This document shows, piece by piece, positions 45,301-55,525 of a stretch of DNA of 64,000 bases. The translations under genes were made by a program, and so were the position numbers. Every line of letters starts with the position of its first letter. Position 1 is the stretch's first letter. The DNA comes from Paraphoma chrysanthemicola (Eukaryota; Ascomycota; Dothideomycetes; Pleosporales; Phaeosphaeriaceae). Where the stretch lies: positions 2,356,001-2,420,000 of the forward strand of contig JAGMWG010000001.1 of the NCBI GenBank assembly GCA_020744225.1, in the 5' to 3' direction. The notes beneath the pieces are model-generated. The model had not been told where the DNA came from. It was given only the letters and a program-made list of their open reading frames with translations, and searched no databases.

Positions 45301-47167
45301 TAGCGAGAGTCTTCTGAATCTGGAAGATGATCGGGATGCTAGCCTACGAAAGATACAGAGCCTTGAGAGTGAGCTTGTGGATGCAAATCAGGAGCTCGGC
45401 AGACAAGACAAATTGCTCAATGACGAGAGGTCCAAGACCGAGAGGCTCGAAGTGCAATTGGAGACCTGTCAAGGCGAAATCGACTTCTTGCGCGAGGAGC
45501 AAGAAGGCGATAAGATCAAGATTGGAGAATTGGAGTCAGCTTACAACAATGCCCAGATCACCATACAGGACGGCAAAGAGCGGCTGCGTGATCTCGAAGA
45601 CAGGGTGGCACAAGAGCAACAACAACGCGACGTTCTAGACAGCAAAGAGAAGCAAGAAGTAGAGAAGATCATCAACGACCTCAACGCACAGCTCACCAAG
45701 CTCAAAGAAGATAACAGAAGGCTGCGAAAGAATTTATCTGGTAAGGAAGTCGAAGCGTCTACCTGGAAACAGAGACTTGACGAGCTTGAGCTGGGACTTC
45801 GGGAGACTCTTGGTAATCTTAATGGTACTAGGTCCAGTCTCTTCAAGGTAAGCACTATATTTCACCTGGCCATGACTTCTGCTAAAGCGTCTTCCAAGGA
45901 TATCACCAAGTTGCAACGAGACCTGGAGTCTACTATCCAAGAACTCGATGCGACCAAGAACGATCTTGCCGAAAAAGATCGCTTGTTGCGCAACAGGGAC
46001 ACCCTTTTGGAGAACACCGGTATGGAGAGTCGTCGTCTAGCAGATCTCCTTGAGCGCGAACGTCAAGCTCGACGACAAGATCAGAACGCTTACGAGACAG
46101 CCAAGCGTGGTCATCAGTCAGTATCAAAGACCGTGCAACAACACGAGACGCGAGTTCTCGAATTGGAGACGCTGCGTAGCCAGGATCGTCAGAGAATTCA
46201 CGGACTAGAGAAGCAGTACAAAGAGCAATTGCTCGAGCGCAACAACTTGCTATATGCCCTTTGGAACCGGCTATCGACTCTGTGTGGTGCGGAATGGTGT
46301 CGCAGCAACGCTCTGGTCAACGGCGAGCTCACGTCGATGGAGCTCATTTCTAAAAACATACAAGGCTTCAACAAAAATATGATACTTGCAGTCAAGACTG
46401 TCGAAGGCATCATTGGGGGTTTCAAAATCAGAATACGGGCCATGGAGAAGGATCTGGTGCGCGACTACCAGACCCTGGAACATACTCTTGATGTTCGTGT
46501 CAAGCGACTTGACCAGCTCGAGAAGCTCGTCCAGGCGCAAAGACAATCGATGTCTATCGGTCGACCGAGCACTGTACGTGGTGGACTTGTTGACATGAAT
46601 TCTGCAGAGGTCATCAAACTTCGAACGGAAAATAAGAATCTGAGGACGGAGGTTCAAACGCTTCGAGCCATTACTTCGACCACGCAATCCGGCAACGAGG
46701 TGATTGTAAGTCGATCTCCATCGCGCAATGGCTCGCCCAGTTCGTCCAAGCGAGCAAGCATGGCACACACTCTCCTCCGCGCACAATCCGCTTCGGTTGT
46801 TGAGCATCTGCAAAGCCAGAGCCCTGGTCATCCGTACCCGGCATCCGTCCCCCTTCAGCCGAGCGAGCAAAAGTGGATACACCGCCTCAAGGAGTTGGAG
46901 CGCCGACTCAAAGCGGAGCGGGAGGCCAGGCTCCTCGACCGTAGTGGCGCTAGGAAGCGACTGGAACAAAAGGTTGAAGAGAATGCTGACTTGAGGGCCT
47001 TGCTGGAAAGAGAAAGAGAGAAGAAGGAGGACGACATACCAGAGACCCTTCATCGAAGTGCGTCGGCCGCAGGAAGTCGTTCGGGAAGGAGTGGCCGCCA
47101 GAGTGTGATGGGAAGCGCACACAACGGCATGGGACAAGAGAGGGAAGAATCCTCTGAGCTGTACTAG
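42377..47167 (+). CDS. Spindle-pole/MTOC coiled-coil protein with CM1 and PACT domains
   Basis: A 1596-residue frame with acidic, Ser/Pro-rich N-terminal ~480 residues. A centrosomin motif 1 (TLKEQNSKIDKLSKENFDLK, about 503-530) follows, then long heptad coiled coils. A C-terminal PACT-like segment starts near residue 1290 (LLYALWNRLSTLCGAEW) and runs to about 1390. CM1 recruits and activates gamma-tubulin complexes; PACT anchors at spindle pole bodies. Candidates are Pcp1/PcpA or Mto1/ApsB orthologues; I cannot separate them from sequence alone. A 51-base segment at 45848-45898 (GTAAGC...GCTAAAG...CCAAG) keeps the frame open but looks like an intron; removing it gives 1579 residues and a more continuous coiled coil. 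Confidence 0.85.
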   Translation: MEAATSAPASTPEAAQTVAVDAKPSSSPPAPGAPDHMAPDVSESEDVKTFDLPDSDLPPVPTDDGDSFLQQDFKEGIAPGDGSVLMDREMKRQLLDIESSFLPEASAQMEPAEGRAGADDTYLFGGSPGNARPSPQKSQADAELQRVMANLEEMTKPKKKPKKLEVRGGTTPTKAKAGAGQDSESSILSDEPPTPADAYKTPAARRLDFESEESLDGGAPTSEAAPSSPTADAAKRSRSRVGTGGATKPEPYQKNSEPHSPTNDAPVTASVGQKDIDLSQRPTSSASTVKAPDFSQLEEGSSLLTSDHELSMENIQVPQQTSAVASPRPRKRPSFLQNRHSSQRSSVSSFTNRSDVSGDGASTASLGADYALQTGGAVPRSVPHRGSLGLSRLPSLGSIASSMSGYSDTNPWEKHRSISSHSLSGLLHPDGNLGRLEEENLSTATPPETPRAPSVQPLAPTDTVIARHVQDIQVPDTIAREFRAKHSRSPDKRHMATPFTRSKHNLTLKEQNSKIDKLSKENFDLKLKIHFLDQALQNRSDEGVKDMISKNVQLQTDLATEKKETQSLRKKIKDLERRLKAHEEGLIPPKEAGSGSEDEKSDRSSREAELEEEIEFLRERLESTETIIEQWQQEALQKEADNRRMADYIKTMREKSPSGESAGLDEAINMWKEDFEDERARREQVETRCQQAETESEVLRAEVQRLKEQNTQLQQHSHANHHINKIYSSTRRIQQSFTSRSHSGSDGNEQAPSLSNGGTSGTLVEQIQSDNDRLQRDLHAQVSMLTSRNRENLRLREENEGLKLTIRRGDAGSIAGDSILERSISRNHMRSVSRASGGTRTTQLSDPEREDLETKYAALRDELSQLKLSYKELDDQLNGHLDMLETAENKIAELEKEVDASTEDLQALSIERDEALEMLQDKEQDCEELRQEALDTVQRLENELEQKNQERERLIIDLENTNEDFIALQQEMKNVSESLLNLEDDRDASLRKIQSLESELVDANQELGRQDKLLNDERSKTERLEVQLETCQGEIDFLREEQEGDKIKIGELESAYNNAQITIQDGKERLRDLEDRVAQEQQQRDVLDSKEKQEVEKIINDLNAQLTKLKEDNRRLRKNLSGKEVEASTWKQRLDELELGLRETLGNLNGTRSSLFKVSTIFHLAMTSAKASSKDITKLQRDLESTIQELDATKNDLAEKDRLLRNRDTLLENTGMESRRLADLLERERQARRQDQNAYETAKRGHQSVSKTVQQHETRVLELETLRSQDRQRIHGLEKQYKEQLLERNNLLYALWNRLSTLCGAEWCRSNALVNGELTSMELISKNIQGFNKNMILAVKTVEGIIGGFKIRIRAMEKDLVRDYQTLEHTLDVRVKRLDQLEKLVQAQRQSMSIGRPSTVRGGLVDMNSAEVIKLRTENKNLRTEVQTLRAITSTTQSGNEVIVSRSPSRNGSPSSSKRASMAHTLLRAQSASVVEHLQSQSPGHPYPASVPLQPSEQKWIHRLKELERRLKAEREARLLDRSGARKRLEQKVEENADLRALLEREREKKEDDIPETLHRSASAAGSRSGRSGRQSVMGSAHNGMGQEREESSELY
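45848..45898 (+). other. Probable stop-free, 3n intron in the MTOC gene
   Basis: 51 bases starting GTAAGC, with a CTAA branch-like site 19-16 bases before the CCAAG end. It encodes VSTIFHLAMTSAKASSK, which interrupts an otherwise regular heptad pattern. Splicing leaves SLFK-DITKLQRDLE in frame. Confidence 0.6.
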
Positions 47168-48208
47168 TACTCATGTATTTCATGGTGTTGTAAGTTACTT
47201 GGCGTTCTCTTTTTTCGGTGTTTGGTCTCGTCCCTTATGACGCAGTAGAAACGGAGCCCATGGCGTAACGGGTCTTGTGGACAAACGTGCCCAGATCGAA
47301 TAGGGCATACACCTTGAGTGGAGTTCGGGAGCGTGGGGATTTTGCAGGGCCTCTATTGATGATGAGCTTCGTTTGGGCCGTGCTTACACGGTAAGCTTCC
47401 GAGTGTCTCGTGCACTTGCTTTGTCCCATAGATATTTACTCGTGCCTCTCCGTAAGTCTCATTTTCAGCATCCATATTGAGATCTCATTGGTCTTTTCTC
47501 ACTTTCACCTACCCTGACATGTTCAAACATCACTCTTTCTATCGCGTCAAGCCGTATAGCATCGGCCTCGCCTAAGTGATCATTGCGCTGTTTGACCAAA
47601 CACTACATCATGACTCACCACTGGATTATGCCTTCATCCTCGTGATTATACCAGCTGCGACACCTTGTGAGTAAGCGAACCTTGTGCTGCTTAATCACCT
47701 TACGTCTTCCTATCACTTCATTTTCCCTCACCCTCGTGCTTTCGCTTGCGATTTCTTGGCGATAGATATCATTGTTGCAGGTTGTCATGTATCCTACGCG
47801 ATCACTTACCTGCCACAGTAAAAACAATCAATCATTTTGCCCCTCTGTGAGCGCAGGCACAGGCACAGATCAGCTGAGTTCTCCTTCACCTGACACAGAG
47901 GCTTCACCGGGGCACAATTTGACGATAACTCGATTTCCATCGCCCCACTCAAGTCTTTTCTACTTACTACTTTCTGACCGAGAGAGCGTATATCGTGATA
48001 GTGCAGTGGTACTTGAATCACGCTCTAGGACACGCACCAGTTCAAGGGCGGAACAACCAGGCGCAGACCGATCCGAGGCCTTTTTACGTCACAGCTCGCC
48101 GATCCGTAACGACAACACAACGAGCAATCTTGATTATACGTTGGGGATCGAAGGTATACCTTTGTCGTTCGTTCAACAGCTTGGGAGCAGCGCTTGATTG
48201 AGGGCGAC
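47168..48208. other. Intergenic region upstream of the SIM-containing protein
   Basis: About 1.04 kb. Plus-strand open frames at 47.8-48.2 kb have no recognisable features; they could be 5' UTR or chance. Confidence 0.4.
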
Positions 48209-49522
48209 ATGACCCTTGTCTCATATTTGAGAAAGGAAAAGGCACCTCCAGAAGTGAGTAATCGAAGAAGAAGATCTTCTAGGCGAGGCACCACTAAGAG
48301 CAAGGCGGACACGGAGGGTAACAAGTCCAAAAAGAGACCAAGAAGCATTGACACAAACTGCCAACGCGCCGCAAAGGCAGTCAAATTGGAGCCTAAGGCA
48401 AACATCGGCAGGAAAGTAGCCACAGTGCTTCCAGAGATCATCGAGATATCGGATGACAACGAAGACAACGTCTCGTCCCTCAAGCCATCACTCAAAGACG
48501 ACGAGATGATGTTGCGCTATGTGCAAGAATCACGACCGCAGCGCCATGCTCCCTCGCCATGCAAGCCTGCCATTGCTCGAGATGTGGGTTGGGGGTTTTC
48601 GAAGAAAGATAACACACCTAGCGAATCAGACTTTACACCCGACTTCATCAAGGAACGTGTTACCAGCGATTTCGATGTTAAAAGCAAGAAAAGTATCGAA
48701 CAGTCACACGATCCTCGTGAAGAATTGAGAGCTGCCCAAGATACCATAACGAAACTGAGGCAAGAGATGGAGAAGCAGAACGCTGACAAGTGCCTCGATA
48801 GAAGCAAAGCCGACGCTGAAGCCAAGAAGGACTGCTTGAGGCTGATACAGGAGTTGGAGACTCAAGGACAAGAAATCCAGGATGTGGCAGCGGAGCGAGA
48901 TCGGCTACGCAAACAGTGCGAGTTACAGCAGGATACTATGGCGAAGAACACGGCCCTCGAAGCTGAGCTGCTGTCACTTCGAAATCTCGTTGTGGAACTT
49001 CGAGCTCAACACATCCAAGAGAAAACGCTCCGCCAAAGACAGCAAGAGAATCATGAAGATACGTTGCAGGAGTTACTCAAGTCCAAAGGGTCAGCTAAGT
49101 ATGATGCTCAACTCGATGAGTCCAACGAGCGAGTTTGTGCTCTCGAAGCCGAGAAAATTCGGCTTGTCAAAGAAGTTGAGGCACTTAGAGTCGTCACCAG
49201 CTCCAGTCCTCGGCCAACCTTGTCACCCGTGCCGTCACAAACGTCAGCATCTACCGACGAGAATAAGAGAGAAGACAACGTTCGAAAAATGTTTGTTCGA
49301 ACCAAGCGCCAGTATGACGTTTTGTTCTCAGTCGCCACCAACTTAGCGATCTGTACACGTTCGATGGATTTAACCAGCTTTGGAGAGTTTGGCCGACATT
49401 TGAAGAGGCTGCGGACAACGTTGGAGACGGATACCGGTGTCAATGAGGCAAGGTCGCATGCTCTCGTTTTCAGAAAGGAGGCTAACAATGATGAGTCGAT
49501 AATCGAGCCCTGTTCGCAGTGA
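48209..49522 (+). CDS. Unrecognised nuclear-type coiled-coil protein with SUMO-interaction-like motif
   Basis: 437 residues from the first true ATG (a TTG lies five codons upstream). The N-terminal ~90 residues are very basic with NLS-like clusters (NRRRRSSRRG, KSKKRPR). An IIEISDDNED segment at about 75-85 has the hydrophobic-core-plus-acidic layout of a SUMO-interaction motif. Residues ~165-325 form a coiled coil rich in Glu/Gln/Leu/Arg. After a Ser/Pro linker, a conserved-looking helical C-terminus (RTKRQYDVLFSVATNLAI) follows. I do not recognise the family. Layout suggests a chromatin or kinetochore coiled-coil protein, but that is inference. Confidence 0.7.
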   Translation: MTLVSYLRKEKAPPEVSNRRRRSSRRGTTKSKADTEGNKSKKRPRSIDTNCQRAAKAVKLEPKANIGRKVATVLPEIIEISDDNEDNVSSLKPSLKDDEMMLRYVQESRPQRHAPSPCKPAIARDVGWGFSKKDNTPSESDFTPDFIKERVTSDFDVKSKKSIEQSHDPREELRAAQDTITKLRQEMEKQNADKCLDRSKADAEAKKDCLRLIQELETQGQEIQDVAAERDRLRKQCELQQDTMAKNTALEAELLSLRNLVVELRAQHIQEKTLRQRQQENHEDTLQELLKSKGSAKYDAQLDESNERVCALEAEKIRLVKEVEALRVVTSSSPRPTLSPVPSQTSASTDENKREDNVRKMFVRTKRQYDVLFSVATNLAICTRSMDLTSFGEFGRHLKRLRTTLETDTGVNEARSHALVFRKEANNDESIIEPCSQ

Positions 49523-50898
49523 CACTGGTGAGGTAGCGAGACCCTCTCGACAATTATGATTACACTTTCAGTGTACTGAAGGGATTTTGGGCTGCTGCGT
49601 ATCGTATCATATGATCGAAGCGATATGAGAACTTTTGTTTCTTCTGCATATCCGGATGGTGACTCGAGGAGCAGCTACGGAGGACAATTTCAAACGTTCG
49701 GCAGCAAATACCATGACAAGACAATGCAATAGGGGTCAATTCATACATGGGTGTGGCAAAACAGCCTATACACTTTGTCTGGTGACCTTGGAGGGTGTCC
49801 CACGGGTACTGCTGTCCTTAGCTAATGCCCTCCGTCTCATCTGGGTCTCAATACGCTAACAGCTATTTGATAAGAGGGTCCCATATGACTCCAGAGCTAC
49901 ATGCCTACAGGTAATGGACTAAGATCATGATTGCTGGGACAATCAGCAAGATCGTTAGTAAGCTCTACAATGCGCCCTTTATCCGGGTGTCTCCAGACCT
50001 GCATGTGGATCAGCACTATTTCTCTGCTTACTATGTACGCCTTGACCAAAGACCGGATATACATCAGCAGTGCTTACAGCCAGGGTGCTTATGCGTGCGC
50101 TGATCTGGCACAAAGCGACACGATCAGGGGTCATGTGCTAGAACGGACAGCAGAGAACACCAGCCGACGCCTGTCTCAACAAACACGCTAGAAGCCATTG
50201 TAACTTTTCTTACTATCCCCAAGGCACTCTTCGGTGTGAGACACTACTACGATGTCGATTTGTAGCGTGCTTTGGAACTGCAAGTGCCGTAAGAAACCAC
50301 CACCAAACGCTGGTCATGACAAGCACTCGATGACCTCGTAAGTTGTATACAGTAGTCTAGCGGTCGTTCTTGGACGCAGTTTGACCATGTAAAATGGGCA
50401 AAAGACCAGGTTTAACGCTTTATGACCTGGAGTAAGGAGGTAGTTGTGCCGTCTGTAAGAACGCTCGCTTCACCCAAGCCACCTAGGACTATTGCAAGTA
50501 GGACGTGATTCATATACCAAAAATATGTAACGTGTACAGCAGCCATACGAGTCACTTGCCAAATGACCAGCCCTGAGCAGATGTGGTCCACACAACATTC
50601 CAGATGTGGGGATGGACACGGCCTAGTCTTGTGTGAAAGTAGGTAAGGACGAAGCTGTATGAGTAAGATATGGTGACCTCTAGGGATACTTCGATTAGAG
50701 ACGACAAGCAAGCGTGAGCTCCCTTGAGTGTGTAAATGAGTCGCATTCCTCTCTACTGCTTGGTGAATTCAAGTAGACGATGTCACGTCACCCTCTTTTC
50801 CTACCAAGGGTTGCCTTTACCACGTCGCACATATCTACAATGATTGAGGAACTTGTCGAACCCTAAGTTGTGGAGGCTCTAAAGCCCAATTGACCAAT
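49523..50898. other. Intergenic region, little recognised
   Basis: About 1.4 kb. A 29-codon Cys/Lys-rich mini-ORF starts at about 50252 (MSICSVLWNCKCRKK) and ends against a GTAAGT donor-like site; it could be a small exon but support is weak. Confidence 0.35.
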
Positions 50899-51222
50899 AT
50901 GCTACTTAAAGGCGTCATATCATCAACAATAAAGATGGATAACAAACCCAAAGGTTTGGCAACAGTCACAGTACTCGCTCAACGAACTCAGAATCAAAGG
51001 ACGTCATCTCGTACACTCGCTTGCACGGAGCATGCGCGTATCTATGGCGTGTGTTCAGCACTGACTCGAACACAGCACTTGCTTGACAAGGTGGAAAGCG
51101 GCGCCAGACATACTTCAATTCCGGACCTGGTGTACGATAGCCACGATAATGAACCAGAGCAGCGGGATTGGGAGGCCATTCTTAAACGCGTTGCGGAGGA
51201 AGACAAACGAGCGACAAAATAA
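50899..51222 (+). CDS. Doubtful small ORF, hypothetical protein
   Basis: 107 codons from ATG at 50899 (an inner ATG at 50935). The second half (VYDSHDNEPEQRDWEAILKR and a charged helical end) looks protein-like, the first half less so. It may be the last exon of a multi-exon gene whose 5' part I could not trace, or chance. No family recognised. It ends 110 bases before the convergent acrB-like gene. Confidence 0.3.
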   Translation: MLLKGVISSTIKMDNKPKGLATVTVLAQRTQNQRTSSRTLACTEHARIYGVCSALTRTQHLLDKVESGARHTSIPDLVYDSHDNEPEQRDWEAILKRVAEEDKRATK

Positions 51223-51332
51223 CACGCACAACACAGGGACCTAGGGTGGAGCACATGTCTAATCCGACACAAAGTACGCAAGATCACATTGGAAAGCTAC
51301 GTAAGACCGCAAAGAAGAAACAAAGCTTGTTT

Positions 51333-54274
51333 TTACCTTCCGCTGCCGATTGGACTCATTAACCCTGCACTTCCGCCCGTTGGACTACGAACCATCATTG
51401 GCTTGATTGTTTGCACAGGACTCATTGGATCTCGTTGACTAGAGCTTTGGCTGGATGTTCCCGAACTGAGGCTGCCACTGCCATGGCTCCCGTTGCGGCC
51501 GTTGAGCAAGGGCGCAGTGAACGGGTTACCGAGGATGTACGCAGACGGAGAGTGAGGTTCGTCGAAGCCATCGGTAAAGCCAGATACATTGGAGAGCATT
51601 GAAGAGGAACGACCACGGCCACCACGTACAGAACCGGGCGTGCTGTTAACATGAGAGTTCAGCGACGGGAACGTGAAGCTGGTGAAGGCATTGGCGTGAG
51701 GCGACATGCTTGTGCCAGGAAGAGGTCCTTCAGGAGTCGTTGGAACAGACATGTGGTGATGCGACTGCTGAAGCAGCTCTTCGTAGTGTTGAATAGTGTG
51801 CAGCATTTGACCGGTGGACATGTTGTGCTCTTCAGCGCGTCGTTCAAAACCATTGATGTTGCTGCGATATTGATTCTCCACGTCGGCGCGTTGGTGTCTT
51901 AAAGCTGTGCGTTCCTGCTCTCTGCGCTGCTTGGCTGTGAAACCCTCTGCATTAGCAGTGACGAGTCTGTCATGTTGCTCGCCAAGCCTGATTGAACGCT
52001 GCTGCAACCGTTCTCGCTTTTGCATTGTAGTGGCTAGATCGGACTCAACACTTTGGATCTGTTGCTCGATCTCGGCCTTGACTTTGTCGAATTCGGCGGC
52101 GATGGCATTCTTGTTGTCGCGCTCTAGCTTCCATTCGGCCTTTCTCGTTGCGGCATCTGCAGCTTCGTCCTCCGGAATGCCCCCAAGATTTTCGGCTTGA
52201 AGAGCAAAGTCAGCGGCTGCATCGTCAGCCTGGCGAATGTTCTGCGTAAATTGAAGCACACGCTGACGTTGGCGCTCGTCGCTGCCACCTGCATTGGCGA
52301 GCCGGTTACTCAGCGTATCAACTTCTTTTCTGATGCCACCAACGGCTGTCTTGTGATCCTTCTTGTTCCTCTTCAAGCGGTTTCGCTGCTCCTGTAGCTG
52401 TAGATCGGCTGCGGCAATTGAATTCTTCAGCGTGGTCGTGGGGGACGAGGGACGAAGAGTTTGATGTGCCGGCGGAGAAGCAACTGAGGCTGGCGAATGT
52501 CAGTACGAAGTGACTTTGGGGTGTTCCTATACATACCTAGCTCGGTTACTGGGCTGGCCGAGGTAATAAGGCTTGCGGAGTAGAAAACTTCATTGTCGAT
52601 GGTTCTGACAAACTCGCAATAGTAATTCGAGAGAGCTGTCAGACCGAAGATCTCGCCTACCCAAAAGCCCGTTCCCTCTTGCCCCTGGTAACCTAAAGAA
52701 GTGCTTTGTCGAATCCTGGTCGAGCTCCAATCCGCGCCGTTCACACGAATGTAGAATGGCTTTGACTTGTCGATCCCAGAGCCAACACTGGAATCCTCCT
52801 CATCCGAACCGTGAAAATCGGCTCCGAAAAACAGACTGACACGAAATGAAATGTCGGAATAGCCGACTTCTGAAATCCAAACACGATCGTCTTCCGATCT
52901 CCAAACAGCGTTTCCAATGTGATTTGCGTCTTTTGCGTTAGACTCCTCGGCGTCGTTGGCCGCCCTGCTGCTTTCCATCTCTTTCAAAACTGTAACTTTG
53001 GTACTGGCAAGAGCAGCCCAGAACGGCTGCTGACTGCGTACATGAGTAGCTTGCTTCCTCTTCCGCCGCGAGCTACTTGCTTTGTCCGTCTTTGAATGTG
53101 CTGCGGGCGATGGCCCTGGGGGGCGGCCATCAGTACTGGCAGAATTGGGCGCTTCAGCGTTGGGGTCGAGCGTGGTGGAATTAGCACGCTGTAGCACGCC
53201 GGCTTCGGGGTCAATTTTCTTGCCAGTGGGCAGGGAAGGTGTTACGTCTCGTCGAGATAGAGAGCGCCGGATGATGCGAACGACGCCCTGAGCTAGAATG
53301 TGAATTCCCAAGAGGCTGCGCAGCCATCCATGGGGAGATGAGAAGCTTTCCAAAGAGGTCGGCGTACTCGGTGGGCTCGTCAAGAAATCCAGGCCTCCCC
53401 GGGCGAGCCCGGTCCACAGGAACTGGACAATGTGTTGCCGGAGAGGCCCAAACCTGAAGAGATGGTTGGAAAGAATGATGACGAAGCAGATGAAGATGCC
53501 ATTGGTCGTGCCACTCTTGCCCGCGGCAGCACCGCCAAGGGCGATGGCGATGACGGCCTGGGCGAGATCTAAGAAGAAGTTCTGCACGGGCACCCACAGG
53601 ACGAGCCAGACGACGAGGATGAAGGCGTCGGCGAAGATGGTGGTGAAGAGAGAGGGGGTCCCGCCGGAGCCCTGGAAGATGTCGGTAAAGGAGGGGAATG
53701 CAGAGAGGGCGGACAGGGGCGTGCCGGCCTGGGGAGGGACAAAGGTGAGGGTTGCGAACAGAAACTGCACGACGGTGAGAACAGTGGGGGGCAGCTGAAG
53801 GAGGATGATGAGGATGGCGAGGACGTCCCGCAGAGGACAGGAGGTGAGAATGGTGGCGGGCACGGCGAGCATGCTGGCCATGGAGACCGAGGCCGTCTTG
53901 GAGCCGTTGGCGTCGACGCGGCGGGGCGGGAGAGCGTCGAAGGGGCCGGCGGCAGCATCGTACGGGCGACAGGCGTCTGCGTGGTCGAGCGAGAGCGAGG
54001 CGTCGGAGCCGGCACGCGTGCGTTCACGCGGGCCCGCCGCTGCAGCCGCCGTGGTGGAGGTGAAGTCGTGGGCGGCGTGCGGCTGCGTCATGGGCGAGTC
54101 TACTTGTGCGCAGGCGGGCAGCGACGGCGGCGGCGGCGTGGGCGACTTGCCATTGGCGAGGCCGTGGAGCTGCTGGGTGCTCTTCTGCTTGGTGATGCGC
54201 CTGCCCGGCGGGGCGTTGCCATTCTCGCGCCTGTCTTGCGTGTTCGCCGCGGTTCTCTTCCCCTTCGCTACCAT
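51333..54274 (-). CDS. acrB: AcrB-like ubiquitination-network membrane protein
   Basis: Exons 54274-52537 and 52489-51333 (47-bp intron, GTATGT...CGCCAG) give 964 residues; ATG at 54274 begins MVAKGKRTAAN. The N-terminal ~135 residues are polar and Pro/Ala/Ser-rich. About 140-280 has roughly three hydrophobic segments (DVLAILIILLQLPPTVLTVV, ADAFILVVWLVLWVP, GIFICFVIILSNHLF). A beta-rich region (about 430-560) precedes a coiled coil (about 600-790) and a Ser/Gly-rich tail. This order matches AcrB of Aspergillus nidulans, a coiled-coil membrane protein tied to the CreB/CreC deubiquitination pathway in carbon catabolite repression. The homology call rests on architecture and recall. Confidence 0.75.
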
Positions 54275-55525
54275 AGGCGGCGGTGCGCTGCTGAGCGGGC
54301 GGTCTCCCCGGGTCGACTCGACTGCTGCACAGGACGAGCCAGACTGGAAGATCGGGAGCCGCTGCTCGGGTGGGAAGATTCGGCGTGTCGTGTGTGCGGG
54401 AGAGTCGGCGAGGGTGCAGGAGACGTGAACGTGGTGGCAGGTGGACGCAGGGCTGCCGTCGACCAAGCGATGCACACTAACCACGTTCCTTGGCACAGCG
54501 CACAACCATGGACGAGCCCGGCGAGTGAAGGCTTTTTGACGGGCCCCAGCAATGCCATGTGCTGGCGAACGGGGCTGCAGACGTCAGGGCCGCTGACGGG
54601 CACTGCCAATCTCAATTACATGTCTGCCTTTGGTCGCATCCATCAGCGTCCGTCCGACAAGCACAGTACAGTATAATACACGCTGCGCCGTGGTCGTGGG
54701 CTCTCGTCGCGACCATCCATTCTTCTCGCGCCTCTTCCGCCCTCCGCCTCCAGCTCTGCTTTGTCGTGCTGCATGCAGATCGCTGCCGCCGAAGACACGC
54801 CGGCTGCAGGGATCGCCGCCGCGCTGCCTGGATGGGCCAGCCAGCACGAAGCTTCACTCTGCGCTGCGCTGCGCGCTCTTGATCTTGACCGGCTCAAGCT
54901 CGCTGCGCTGCGCTGCACGGCGAATCACGATGCAGCGGGCGCCAGCTATGGCCCCGTCGTGTCTTCATTTGCGTGAGCCGGGAACCCCTGGCGGGCGCCC
55001 TCGTTGCGTCGCATCGCACACTGCTCACCGCATCGCTCCTCCGCTCGCATCTGAAGACTCTGCAAAAGGAAAGCGCCTGCACTGCACCCCGCGACCCGCT
55101 GCTGCTCGCAACCTCTGTCGCGCTCGTGCTCTGCCCGGGCTTCAGCCGAGACGCGAGACGCCTTTGCCTGTTCGGAGCATTTGGATCAATCTGTCGCTGC
55201 TCGGATGGCTTGCGCTTCTGCCTTTGAGGCCTTCCCCGCGACCAGCCGGCGTCGAAGCTTAAAGCAACGCTCGCCAATAGCAGCTGTCGTGACGTGCGAA
55301 AAGGGAAACCCGAGCTAATCACGCGCTCAACGGGCATGCAGATCACTTGCGAAATCGAGCCAGCGGGCGATCACAGCGGAAGGATCACACCACGCGCATG
55401 GTGTGCCTAGGGTCGGCAATAAGTCGCAATCGCACAAATGCACCTTAGTAGTCTATGAGTCTATGCTACGGCGACCCAACAGCGACGAAATGCCATGATC
55501 GGCAATTATCGTTATTGCAGAGCGA
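54275..55525. other. Intergenic region upstream of acrB-like gene
   Basis: About 1.25 kb of GC-rich sequence with CT-rich tracts and GCTGCGCTGC-type short repeats (about 54855-54915). Several overlapping open frames reflect GC content and show no protein features. Probably a long promoter or 5' UTR. Confidence 0.45.

Noticed and set aside
47772..48197. 141-codon ORF before the SIM-containing protein
   Set aside because: Low-complexity, no motif, not in a phase that joins convincingly to the next gene.
54630..55262. 210-codon plus-strand ORF upstream of acrB-like gene
   Set aside because: GC-rich region with overlapping open frames on both strands, amino-acid composition typical of chance frames, no family motif.
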